A stretch of 64,000 nt of DNA from Fratercula arctica (Eukaryota > Chordata > Aves > Charadriiformes > Alcidae), in the NCBI GenBank assembly GCA_947846985.1, contig CANTUZ010000001.1, forward strand, positions 1 to 64,000, in the 5' to 3' direction. The number at the start of each line of letters is the position of its first letter. Position 1 is the stretch's first letter. The notes below the pieces were generated by a model. That model ran no database searches. It saw nothing but the letters and a program-made list of their open reading frames with translations, and had not been told where the DNA came from. The position numbers and the translations under genes were made by a program. Shown piece after piece: positions 33,934-45,106 of this stretch.

Positions 33934-35381
33934 CCTTCTCAGTGGAGCGCCGATGTCTACAAGCAGATGCTTTTCTTTAAACCCTGATGTCTGGTGATAC
34001 TGGTCCCCAAGTTGTCCCTTACAGTGGTGGGAAGCTTGTAGGCACTCAGATTCCTGAGCATAGACCTGTGCATTTTCAGGGCAACCAGTCACTTCAGATG
34101 AAATTCACCACTGGGTTCATCAGTTGCTTAGGTCTGGGACAACTTGAAGAAACTCTTCATCGGAACTGTGGACTGGCTTTCCTTATCCTTTTCTTCTTGG
34201 TGTTCGAGGCTTCTCAGTTTGTCCCCTGCCCTGCCTGGGGTTTGCTTTGTGCTTCTCAGGAACCCTCCCCAAGGGTTCCTACTTGCCATCGAGGGGAAGG
34301 CAAGTGCCAGCTACTGAAAAGTAGAGATTTTTAATCTCCAAGGCAGTTTTCTCTGTTCTGAGATGTCCCCGTCTCTTGCGTTTCCTGTGATTAGCATTGT
34401 CATATGCTAGTGCTTCCTGTGGAACCATTGTCTCCTTTACTGTCTACTCTGTATTTCTGTGGTGGCATTTTTTTGGAGGCATCTTTCTAGTCTCCGACCT
34501 CTCCCCATGGTCCATATGCCTCTGAGACCACTGTCATCCCACGGGACAATCGCCCTGGGATCCCTCCTGCCGTGTGTAAGCCCTCTGTTTCCACAGCTGT
34601 GTTTTGCACATGCTGCAAACATGTGAGCATCCTCCAGTCCTCCTTGTTCTCCGCTGCCCACGTTTCTCCCGTCAGACCAGCCTCTTCTCCACACACTCCC
34701 TCCCTCCTCACAGGTCTTCTCCGTCCCTGAGAGCGCACCAGCCCCACCACGATGGTCAAGTGCTGCTGGCTGGGTCACTAGGGTCCGTACCTTCCTATAA
34801 CACGGGCAGAGGCAGCTTAGGTTTTCCTTCTCCCCACCCTTGTCCCGCCATAGGCCCTAACAGGACAGTCTCTTCCCCTTGGCTGTGGGTATGGGCACCT
34901 CTTCCCACGTGTGCTGAAGGACTTTCTGGTGCCTTGGCCGTGTAGCTACTGGAACTATGACTAGGAACACAACACTTTTCTTCAGAAGAATTGAGCTGCA
35001 TGTGAATTGGTCCCACCAAGTGTCCTGTTTGCTTTTCCCTTGGAAAGGTCGGTACACCTGCTCTGCACCCTGGCATTCATTCTGGTTTTAATTTCTCCCA
35101 GTGGCTGCTGGCGTACAGGGAGAAGGGGGTCTCTATGCCCTGCTCTGCAAGGGAGATGTGAACATCTCCCCGGCTTAAGCCATAAATTTCTACTTGAACA
35201 GATAAGAAGAACGCATTTTTTGTAAATTGCAAGCAGTGTTTTAAATACATTGTAGCTCTCCTATCTTGTGTTGTTCTTGTTTCAGCAAACTGGGAAAGGG
35301 GAAGAAAATAGTAGTCTACCTAAATCATGCTGGAGACATTTTCTTAATCGTGAGCCTCATGCAGCTCAGCGTTTTTGCTAA

Positions 35382-36347
35382 ATGAAGCCATCGCTGGTGA
35401 ATTGTGACAGGGAAACGTCCTGTGCGGTATTGGGTTATGATATGATAACCTCACTTGTTAGACAGTTACTTTGGGGCGTTTATGTGCTATTGCTGTCCTG
35501 TGCGTACATTGGGCACCGTCTCTCAGAATTTATTAATAATTACACCCAGTCTATGGGGGAAACAGGGGGGGACACTTTCCCCAGCTCTTTTGCCTCCCTT
35601 TTCTCCTTCGGGTCAGGCAGGACAGCTTTTGAGAATTTTGAATATCCTTGGGATGCTCAAACCAGCATGGTCCTACTGTTATGTCTGCTGCATATGTTCC
35701 AGGTCTTCTTTAGGGTTAAACGACTATTGAAGACTACCACCCAGAGATCTGCTCCGAGGCTGGAGAGTCAGGGGTGGCATGGCATGTGGGAGAACACGGG
35801 CAGGTACCTAGAGAACTTCTCGCCTCCAATGGGCTGGGACTTCACCCCTGAACAATTACCGGACCCTGATAGAGTAGTAGAATATCTGAAGGGAAGATGC
35901 TGTGGCTATTCTAGAGAGGCACAACTCACCGCACTGTGCTGGGCCCTGGCCAGTATCTACCAGGCACTGCTCAGTGTTACGCAGCACCCTCAGGGGGAAG
36001 AGACGGAGACCAGACCGACAGACACTGCGGCTACTGCAGCCCCTGCGACAGGCACTGCGGCTACTGCAACCCCTGTCACAGGCACTGCAGCTACTCCAAC
36101 CACAGTGGCAGCCACTGCAGCTACTCCAGCCGCGGTGGCAGCCACTGCAGCTACTCCAACCACAGTGGCAGCCACTGCAGCTACTCCAGCCGCGGTGGCA
36201 GCCACTGCAGCTACTCCAACCACAGTGGCAGCCACTGCAGCTACTCCAGCTGCAGTGGCAGCCACTGCCGCTGAACAAGGGAACCAACCCGTGCCAGTAT
36301 CAGTTCCCCCATACAGAAGAAGTACACAAAGAAATCAGTTCACTTAG
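35382..36347 (+). pseudogene. gag: ERV-L gag, N-terminal part (Y copy 2)
   Basis: Same 321-codon frame as copy 1, including the Ala/Thr repeat tract and the same stop. Confidence 0.6.
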
Positions 36348-36427
36348 TAAGAGGTGATGATGAACCAGGGCCATCACGAGGACAGGAGGAAGAGGCAGAA
36401 CCAGCGATAATTACCCGATCCCTGTCC

Positions 36428-37378
36428 TTGAGTGAGCTGCGGGATATGCGAAAAGATTTTAGCCGACTTTCAGGTGAGCACATTGTCACCTGGTTGCTTT
36501 GGTGTTGGGAGAACGGGGCCAGTAGCCTGGAAATAGGGGGTAGGGAAGCCAGGCAGCTGGGATCCCTGTCTAGGGAAGGTGGCATTCACAAGGCAATTGG
36601 AAAGAAGACCCAAGCCCTCAGCCTGTGGAAACAACTCCTGTCAGGGGTGAGGGAGAGGTACCCCTTCAGTGAAGATGTTGTATGTCAACCAAGCAAGTGG
36701 ACCACCATGAAAAGAGGTATCCAGTACCTTAAGGAATTAGCCATGCCAGAGATGATTTATTATGACTTGGACAATGCAGACTTACCCACAGACCCTGATG
36801 AGGTGCAGTGCACAAGGCCCATGTGGCGGAAGTTTGTACGGAGCGCACCATCGTCGTATGCCAACTCACTGGCAGTAATGGAATGGAAAGGCGAAGAGGG
36901 ACCAACGATGGATGAGGTGGCTGGCCGGCTCCAGCAATATGAAGAAAGCCTCTCTTCCCCCCTTGTCTCAGCTGTGGAGAAACTGTCCCGGAAGGTCCAG
37001 CAACTTGAAGAGAATATATCCTACTCCCCACCTGTGCGGGCCAGCATCTCAGCTATTAGGAGCAGGCATTTCCCCACTCAAGAGAGAGAGTACAGATGGT
37101 ACACACCACGAGGCACCCTGTGGTTCTACCTGCGAGACCATGGAGAGGACATGAGGAAGTGGGATGGACAACCTACTTCGATCCTGCGGACACGGGTACA
37201 GGAGTTGCAAGGAAGGACAACCACAAAAGGGGATTCCTCCAGGAAAAGTGCCGCCCCAGTTTCCAGTGGGCAGTTCCCCAGACAGAGCAGAAGGCCTGAT
37301 CTTGCTTCTGATCCTCTTGAAGGAACCTCCAAGTCATTTCTGCAAGAAGTGAGTACCGCATACCATGACCGGTATTAG
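36428..37378 (+). pseudogene. gag: ERV-L gag, capsid-like part (Y copy 2)
   Basis: Same 316-codon frame as 17085-18035; no difference noticed. Confidence 0.65.
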
Positions 37379-37401
37379 AGGGGCAGTATTCCTCCAGCCA
37401 G

Positions 37402-38295
37402 GTGGAGGAAAGGGACAGCCGGGTTTATTGGACAGTGTGGATTCGATGGCCTGGCACATCAGACCCACCGGAGTATAAGGCTCTAGTGGAGACAGGAGCA
37501 CAGTGCACTCTAATACCATCAAGCTATAGAGGGGCAGAACCCATTTGTATTTCTGGGGTCACAGGGGGATCCCAAGAGTTGACTGTATTGGAGGCTGAAG
37601 TGAGCCTAACTGGGAATGAGTGGCAAAAGCATCCCATTGTGACTGGCCCAGAGGCTCCATGCATCCTTGGTATAGATTACCTCAGGAGAGGGTATTTTAA
37701 GGACCCAAAAGGGTATCGGTGGGCCTTTGGCATAGCTGCCTTGGAGACGGAGGAAGTTAAACAGTTGTCTACCTTGCCTGGTCTCTCGGAGGACTCTTCT
37801 GTTGTGGGGTTCTTGAGCGTCGAAGAACAGCAGGTGCCGATTGCTACCACAACGGTGCATCGGCGGCAATATCGCACTAACCGAGACTCTCTGCTTCCCA
37901 TCCATAAGCTGATTCGTCAACTAGAGGTTCAAGGAGTGATCAGCAAGACTCGCTCACCCTTTAACAGTCCCATATGGCCGGTGCAAAAATCTAATGGAGA
38001 GTGGAGGCTAACTGTAGACTATCGTGGCCTGAATGAAGTCACGCCACCACTGAGCGCTGCCGTGCTGGACATGCTAGAACTCCAGTATGAACTGGAGTCC
38101 AAGGCAGCCAAGTGGTATGCCACGATTGACATAGCAAATGCATTCTTCTCAATCCCTTTGGCAGCAGAGTGCAGGCCACAGTTTGCTTTCACTTGGAGGG
38201 GCATCCAGTACACCTGGAATCGACTGCCCCGGGGGTGGAAACACAGCCCCCCTCATTTGCCATGGACTGATCCAGACTGCACTGGAACAGGGTGA
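37402..38295 (+). pseudogene. pol: ERV-L protease and RT first half (Y copy 2)
   Basis: Same frame as 18059-18952, with the ETGA protease change and the same C-run frameshift before the YIDD box. Confidence 0.8.
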
Positions 38296-39895
38296 AGCTC
38301 CGGAACATCTGCCATACATTGATGATATCATCGTATGGGGAAACACAGCAGAAGAATTTTTTGAGAAAGGGAATAAAATAGTCCGAATCCTTCTGAAAGC
38401 TGGTTTTGCCACAAAACGAAGTAAGGTCAAGGGACCTGCGCAGGAGATCCAGTTCTTAGGACTAAAATGGCATGATGGACGCCGTCAGATCCCAACGGAT
38501 GTGATCAACAAAATAGCAGCTATGTCTCCACCAACTAGCAAAAAGGAAACACAAGCTTTCTTAGGCATTGTGGGTTTTTGGAGAATGCATATCCCAGATT
38601 ACAGTCTAATTGTAAGCCCTCTGTATCAAGTAACCCGGAAGAAGAACGATTTTAAATGGGGTCCTGAGCAACGACAAGCTTTTGAACAAATCAAACAGGA
38701 AATAGTCCATGCAGTGGCCCTGGGGCCAGTCCGGGCAGGACAAGATGTTAAAAACATGCTCTACACCACAGCCGGGGAGAATGGCCCTACCTGGAGCCTC
38801 TGGCAGAAAGCACCAGGGGAGACCCGAGGTCGACCCCTAGGGTTTTGGAGTCGGGGATACAGAGGATCTGAAGCCTGCTACACTCCAACAGAAAAAGAGA
38901 TATTGGCAGCATGTGAAGGGGTTCGAGCTGCTTCGGCAGTGGTTGGTACAGAAGCGCAGCTCCTCTTAGCACCTCGACTGCCGGTTCTGGGTTGGATGTT
39001 CAAAGAAAGGGTCCCCACCACACATCATGCAACTGAAGCTACATGGAGTAAGTGGATTGCACTGACCACACAGAGAAGTCGAAGGGGAAACCCCAGTCGC
39101 CCAGGAATTCTGGAAGTGATCATGGACTGGCCAGAAGGCAAGGATTTTGGAATGTCACCAGAGGAGGAGGTGACGCATGCGGAAGAGGCCCCACTATATA
39201 ATAAACTGCCAGAAAATGAGAAGAAATATGCCCTGTTCACTGATGGGTCCTGCCGGATTCTGGGAAAGCATCGAAAGCGGAAGGCTGCTGTGTGGAGTGC
39301 TACACGACAAGTTGCAGAAGCCAGTGAAGGACAAGGTGAATCGAGGCAGTCTGCAGAGGTGAAAGCCATTCAGCTGGCTTTGGACATCGCCAAGCGAGAA
39401 AAATGGCCAGTACTTTATCTCTACGCTGACTCACGGATGGTGGCCAATGCTCCGTGGGGGTGGTTACAGCAGTGGAAGCAGGGCAACTGGCAGCGCAGAG
39501 GCAAACCCATCTGGGCTGCTGGACTATGGCAAGCTATTGCCGCCCGGATAGAGAATCTGGTTGTGAAAGTACGCCACGCAGATGCCCATGTACCGAAGAA
39601 TCGGGCCACGGCGGAACATCAGAACAACCAGCAGGTGCATCGGGCTGCTAGGATTGAGGTGGCTCAGGTGGATCTGGACTGGCAACATAAGGGTGAACTA
39701 TTCATAGCTCAGTGGGCCCATGACACCTCAGGCCATCAAGGAAGAGATGCGACATATAGATGGGCTCGTGACCGAGGGGTGGACTTGGCCATGGACACTA
39801 CCGCACAGGTTATCCCTGAATGTGAGACATGCGCTGCAATCAAGCAAGCCAAGCGTTTGAAGCCTCTTTGGTGTGAAGGAGGATGGTTGAAATAG
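38248..39895 (+). pseudogene. pol: ERV-L RT second half, RNase H, integrase finger (Y copy 2)
   Basis: Same as 18905-20552, ending at the same TAG. YIDDIIVWG and the four RNase H acidic residues are readable. Confidence 0.8.
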
Positions 39896-40488
39896 AAATA
39901 TGGGGAGGCCTGGCAGATTGGTTATATCACACTGCCACAAACCCGTCAAGGCAAGCGCTATGTGCTCACAATGGTGTGTCCCATGCCACTGCCCGGAACA
40001 CTATCCTGGGCCTTGAAAAGCAAGTCCTGTGGCGACATGGTACCCCAGAGAGAACTGAGTCGGACAACGGGACTCATTTCCAAAACAGCCTCATAGACAC
40101 CTGGGCCAAAGAGCATGGCACTGAGTGGGTATATCACATCCCCTATCCCGCACCAGCCTCTGGGAAGATAGAACGATACAATGGACTGTTAAAAACGACA
40201 CTGAGAGCAATGGGTGGTGGGACCTTAAAACATTGGGATGCACATTTAGCAAAGGCCACCTGGCTGGTTAACACCAGGGGATCTACCAATCGGGCTGGCC
40301 CTGCCCAATCAGAACTTCCACGTACCGTAGAAGGGGATAAAGTCCCCGGAGTGCACACGAAGAATACGTCAGGGAAGACAGTCTGGGTTAGTCCTGCCTC
40401 AGGCAAAGGCAAACCCATCCGTGGGATTGCCTTTGCCCAGGGACCTGGGTGCACTTGGTGGGTAATGCGGAAGGATGGGGAAGTCTGA
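39896..40488 (+). pseudogene. pol: ERV-L integrase with 34-base deletion (Y copy 2)
   Basis: Relative to copy 1, the bases between atggtg and tgtcccatgcc are missing (34 bases, flanked by a short direct repeat). This shifts the frame after the first part of the core. The downstream part (ESDNGTHFQ, GKIERYNGLLK) is otherwise unchanged. Confidence 0.78.
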
Positions 40489-41068
40489 TGTGTACCTCAC
40501 GGGGATCTGATTTTGGGTGAGAACAGCCAATGAATCAAATTCTGTGTTGTTGATTGCTAAGTAACACTGTCACTGTATGTCCTCGTTACTATAATTGCTA
40601 TCAGCTGTATTACAGTAAGAATCACCCAAATTAAGGACAGGTGGACTTTGATGAAAAATTAAGCACAGCGGTGATGGGATCAGAAATTACCTCAGCAGCT
40701 GGCGCCCAGCAACTTCCTCAAGATCTACATCTTCAGCCCATGGACTGCATGCATGAGCCACGCCGGGTACACCAGTCACAAGCTCCGAAAATACAGCATG
40801 CAACAGTCCAGCACCACACATCATCTCACCTGCCCTGAGAGACTGCTCTAACAGCGGGAGCCCAAAGCCGTGGATTGAATGAACTCACCAGACACTTTGG
40901 AGGGATGGCCCGTAAACTAAGGGCATTATAGCTGCATGAATATATATATATGTGCATATATATATATGCATATATATATATATGAATGACAGGGGAAAGT
41001 GGTGGCAATTCATTGGAACCTGTAAGGTCTGGGCATGGCAGAAATGGTATGGAATAAGGGGTGGATAA

Positions 41069-41426
41069 TGTCCTGGTTCCGGCGGGGATAGGGTTAATTC
41101 TCCCCAAGAGACGGGTATTCCATGCCATGTGAGCCATGCCCACCCTGAGCTGCCGGGGGAGGGGGCAGGAAGTCGCCGCTTGGAGCGGGCTGGGGCATCC
41201 CGGGTCCGGTCGGAGAGCAGCAGGGAGCGGTGGTTCCGTAATCGTGTTTCTATATTCCACTATCCGTGTTATTGTTGCTGTTTTTCTTGTTCCCTCTGCT
41301 GTCCTGTTAAACTGCCTGTGTCTCAACCCAAGAGTTTTGCCTTTTTCTTCTGATTCTTCCTGTATTGGGAAGACCCGAGCGAGCGGCACGTGGTTCTTTG
41401 TTGCCGTCTGAGGCCAAACCACGACA
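41069..41426 (+). repeat. ERV-L 3' LTR (Y copy 2)
   Basis: Same 358-bp LTR as 21762-22119, followed by the same ttttggaggctag flank. Confidence 0.75.
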
Positions 41427-42486
41427 ATTTTGGAGGCTAGAAATGCAAAAAAAGGCAGCATCCTCCTTTAAAGAAGGGATAAAGGGTTGACGGATTGGTG
41501 TGGAGCAGCTGCAGATCTATGAAGCATTGGGGGAGGACGCTACTGTTGAACCCCCTCCCCATGCCCTGCACCCATAGCTGGTTCACAATGTTTAGCAAAA
41601 AACAGGAGGTGGAGAGCGTGTGAGTTGAGCGGTGGTGTGCACCATGGGGTCCTCAGCCTGTCCATTGGTGTCCAGGTGAGGGACTTGCCTGGGACAAGCT
41701 GTGGTTCCCTGATCACGGCTTTTAATGGCTCTTTGCAAGTCCCAGCTGGACCTGAACCACTGACAGCGAGGGCAGGCCCTTGATTTCGGTGGGCTTTTCT
41801 CCATCTTTGGTTGGCTGTATTAATCTGCTGGCTGGTTGTTCCGTCTTCCACGTGACGCCACGCAGTGTGGACCAGACGGCTTTGAGCAGAGGTGGCACCT
41901 GCCAGCACAGAGGAGGCTGAAGCCATGTTGTGTTTGGGGGGGAAGGAGGGGAAGGAGCCTGGGGTGCCTTTCTAAACTCCAGGCTTCAAAGGAGGACATG
42001 AGGACATTGCCCGGGTGTGTGGCAACACGACGGGTGAGAATTGTCCACCAAGACCTGGTGCTGGTGTCACTAACACTGAGTGGAGCTCAGTAGGTGTGGG
42101 AGACCTCTCTTGGTCACTCGCCGAGACAAACAGCTGCGGTGCTGACACGTCGGCAGCGGAGCCGGGCGATGGTGGCGAAAAGGGGCTTTTCCCGAGTTTT
42201 TCTGAGGCCGGGGCAGGGACCCGGCGGGAGCCCGCAGCTCAGCGAGAGCGGCTGACGAGGCAGGGGTGAAGCCTGCAGCAGCAGCAGCCAGCTCCCATCC
42301 CCTTAGAAGGCGGCCCTAGGGAGCACGGCGCAGCAGTTTGCGCAGGAAGGGCGCGGAAAGCTCGGGAGGGAAGCTCAGCCATGGTGTCTACCCAAAAGAT
42401 GCAGCCTCCTGCAGCCTCCTGCACTTGCCAAAGCAGACGTGGCCATATAAACTGAGCTGCCCTGGAAGCACACAGCCACCCAGGTC

Positions 42487-44644
42487 GACCATGAAATGGT
42501 AGAATTCAAGATCGTTGGGGCAGTGAGGAGAGCATGCAGCAAGCTCACTACCCTGGACTTCAAGAGAGCAGACTTTGGCCTCTTGAGGGCCCTGCTTGGC
42601 AGGGTAACATGGGAAAAAGTACTGGAGGGAAGAGGGGCCCAAGAGAGCTGGTTACTGTTCAAGGATCACCTGCTCCAAGCTCAGCTCAGGAACGGTGCAT
42701 CCCAAGAATGAGGAAGTCAGGCAAAAATGCCAGGAAGCCTGCGTGGATTAACAAAGAGCTCCTGGACAAGCTCAAAAGCAAAAAGGAGGCCTAGAGAGGG
42801 TGGAAGCAAGGACGGGTTGACTGGGTGGAATACAGAGAAACTGTCCGAGTGACCAGGAACCAGATTAGGCAAGCTAAAGCCCCGATAGAATTAAAGCTGG
42901 CTAGGGGCACCAAGGATAACAAGGAAAACTTCAAGAAGTACGTCAGAGGTAAAGGCAAGACTAGGCAAGACGTGGGCCCTCTCAGGAAGGAGACAGGAGC
43001 CTTGGTCACCCAGGATCTGGAGAAGGCTGAGGTGCCGAATGACTTTTTCGCCTCGGCCTTCACCAGCAAGGGCTCCAACCACACCACCCCAGTTGCAGAA
43101 TGCAAAGGCAGGGTCTATGAAAATGAAAAACCGCCCGCTGTAGGAGAAGATCAGGTTCGGGACCATCTGAGGAACCTGAAGGTGCATAAGTCCATGGGAC
43201 CGGATGAAATCCATCCACGGGTCCTGAGGGAGCTGGCAGATGAAGGCGCCAAGCTGCTTTCCATTATATTTGAAAAGTCGTGGCAGTCTGGTGAAGTTCC
43301 CGCTGATTGGAAAAGGGGAAACATAACCCCCATTTTCAAAAAGGGAAAAAAGCATGAGCCAGCGAACGACAGACCGGTCAGTCTCACCTCTGTGCCCAGC
43401 AAGGTCATGGAGCAGATCCTCCTGGAATCTCTGCTAAGGCACATGGAAAATAAGGAGGTGATTGGTGAGAGCCAACATGGCTTCACCAAAGGCAGATCGT
43501 GCCTCACAAATTTGGTGGCCTTCTAGGATGTTGCCACAGCATTGGTAGATACGTCATCTACCTGGACTTATGCAAAGCGTTTGACACTGCCCCGCACAAC
43601 ATCCTGGTCTCTAAATTGGAAACACATGGATTTGATGGATGGACCACTCGGCAGATAAGGAACTGGCTAGATGGCCACACTCAAAGGCTGCGGTCAATGG
43701 CTCAATGTCCACATGGAAACCAGTGACCAGTGGCATTCCTCAGGGGTCAGTACTGGGACCAGTGCCGTTTAACATCTTTGTCAGTGACACGGACAGTGGG
43801 ATTGAGTGCACCCTCAGCAAGTTTGCTGACGACACCAAGCTGTGTGGCACGGTCGAAACACTGGAGGGAAGGGATACCATCCAGAAGGACCTGAACAGGC
43901 TTGAGAGGTGGGCCTCTGTGAACCTCATGAAGTTCAACCAGGCCAAGGGCAAGGGCCTGCACCTGGGTTGGGGCAATCCCAGGCACAAATACAGGTTGGG
44001 CAGAGAATGGCTTGACAGCAGCCCTGAGGAGAAGGGCTTGGGGGTGCTGGTGGACGAGAAGCTCAACATGAGCAGGCAGTGCACACTTGCAGCCCAGAAA
44101 GCCAACCGCATCCTGGGCTGCATCAAAAGAAGCGTGGCCAGCAGGTGGAGGGAGCTGATTCTGCCCCTCAACTCTGCTCTGCTGAGACCCCACCTGGAGT
44201 ACTGCCTCCAGCTCTGGAGTTCTCAGCACAAGGAGGAACTGGACTTGTTGGAACAGGTCCAGCGGAGGGCCACAAAGATGATCAGAGGGCTGGAGCACCT
44301 CTGCTATGAGGACAGGCTGAGAGAGTTGGGGTTCTTCAGCCTGGAGAAGAGAAGGCTCCAAGGAGACCTTATAGCGGCCTTCCAGTCCCTCAAGGGGGCC
44401 TACAGGAAGGATGGGGAGGGACTCTTTATCAGGGAGTGTCATGATAGGACACGGGGTAACGGCTTCAAACTGAAGGAGGGTAGATTTAGATTGGCTATCA
44501 GGAAGAAATTCTTTACTGTGAGGGTGGCGAGGCACTGGAACAGGTTGCCCAGGGAAGCTGTGGATGCCCCGTCCCTGGAAGTGTTCAAGGCCAGGCTGGA
44601 TGAGGCTTTGAGCAGCCTGGTCTAGTGGGAGGTGTCCCTGCCGA
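42487..44644 (+). mobile_element. CR1 LINE, 5'-truncated, across the Y2/Y3 join
   Basis: Copy of the 23180-25337 element with the same frame breaks. Small differences include [11 protein letters not shown] for [11 protein letters not shown] and RELILP for REVILP. Confidence 0.88.
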
Positions 44645-44654
44645 GAGCCTGGGT

Positions 44655-44755
44655 GCTTTGTGCCGGGTTGTGCTGGATGACAACCATAGCACTCAGCACA
44701 GCCTCTGTCGCCATGCACAGGGCCATGTCCCGCAGAGCCTCGTAGGCTGTGGTCC
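44655..44755 (-). pseudogene. Isolated helix unit of the repeat gene (Y stub)
   Basis: Third copy of the 6008-6108 relic, inside the short Y stub just downstream of the intact right gene. Confidence 0.58.
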
Positions 44756-44913
44756 TGCAACTGTGTCGCAACAACCCCGTGCAGCGCTACAGGCCTGGGG
44801 AAGAGTGGCTGGAGAGCTGCCTGGTGGAAAAGGACCTGGGAGTGTTGGTCAGTAGCCATCTTTCTCCTGCGACGGACCAGGTACAGACGAGCACTGGGGT
44901 AAAATCGTCATCT

Positions 44914-44919
44914 TTTATT
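44914..44919 (-). terminator. Polyadenylation signal AATAAA downstream of the right gene copy
   Basis: Minus-strand AATAAA (TTTATT on plus), about 190 bases past the stop at 45107, in sequence belonging to the Y module stub. In the Y paralogue fragments the same hexamer overlaps the last codons before the stop (gaggccAATAAAagatga). Confidence 0.5.
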
Positions 44920-45106
44920 GGCCTCAGAAAACATCCACAGCCGAGCGGAGGCTGGCAGCACGCTGTCCTCAGGGCAGCTGAATGCCTGGGCTGCCGTCCA
45001 TGCAGCCATCCCTCGTGTGCCTGCCCGTGCTGCTCCCTCTGGATGCTGCGCAGGGTCAGGGCCAGGCTCCATGTCCGGGGACCCGCCTGGCACCGGCAGC
45101 AGGGCG

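Larger units (their letters stand above)
35382..41426 (+). mobile_element. ERV-L provirus without a 5' LTR (Y copy 2)
   Basis: Duplicate of 16039-22119: gag 35382-36347 and 36428-37378, protease-RT 37402-38295, RT-RNase H-integrase finger about 38248-39895, integrase to 40488, LTR 41069-41426. It shares all breaks of copy 1 and adds a 34-base deletion near 39975 in the integrase core. One residue differs in the RNase H region (WAAE to WAAG) and one upstream (AAYEG to AACEG). Confidence 0.85.
24972..44278. repeat. Tandem module Y, copy 2 (about 19.31 kb)
   Basis: Second copy of module Y. It differs from copy 1 by a two-base expansion of an A run in the CR1 ORF2 (near 31683), a 34-base loss in the ERV-L integrase (near 39975), one extra C at about 28145 and a few point changes. 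Confidence 0.93.
44279..45054. repeat. Module Y stub, copy 3 (about 0.78 kb)
   Basis: Repeats the first ~775 bases of Y (CR1 3' part, isolated helix unit, CR1 scrap, gene tail with AATAAA). It breaks off at gctgcgcagg, joining module X inside homologous gene-tail sequence. Confidence 0.9.
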
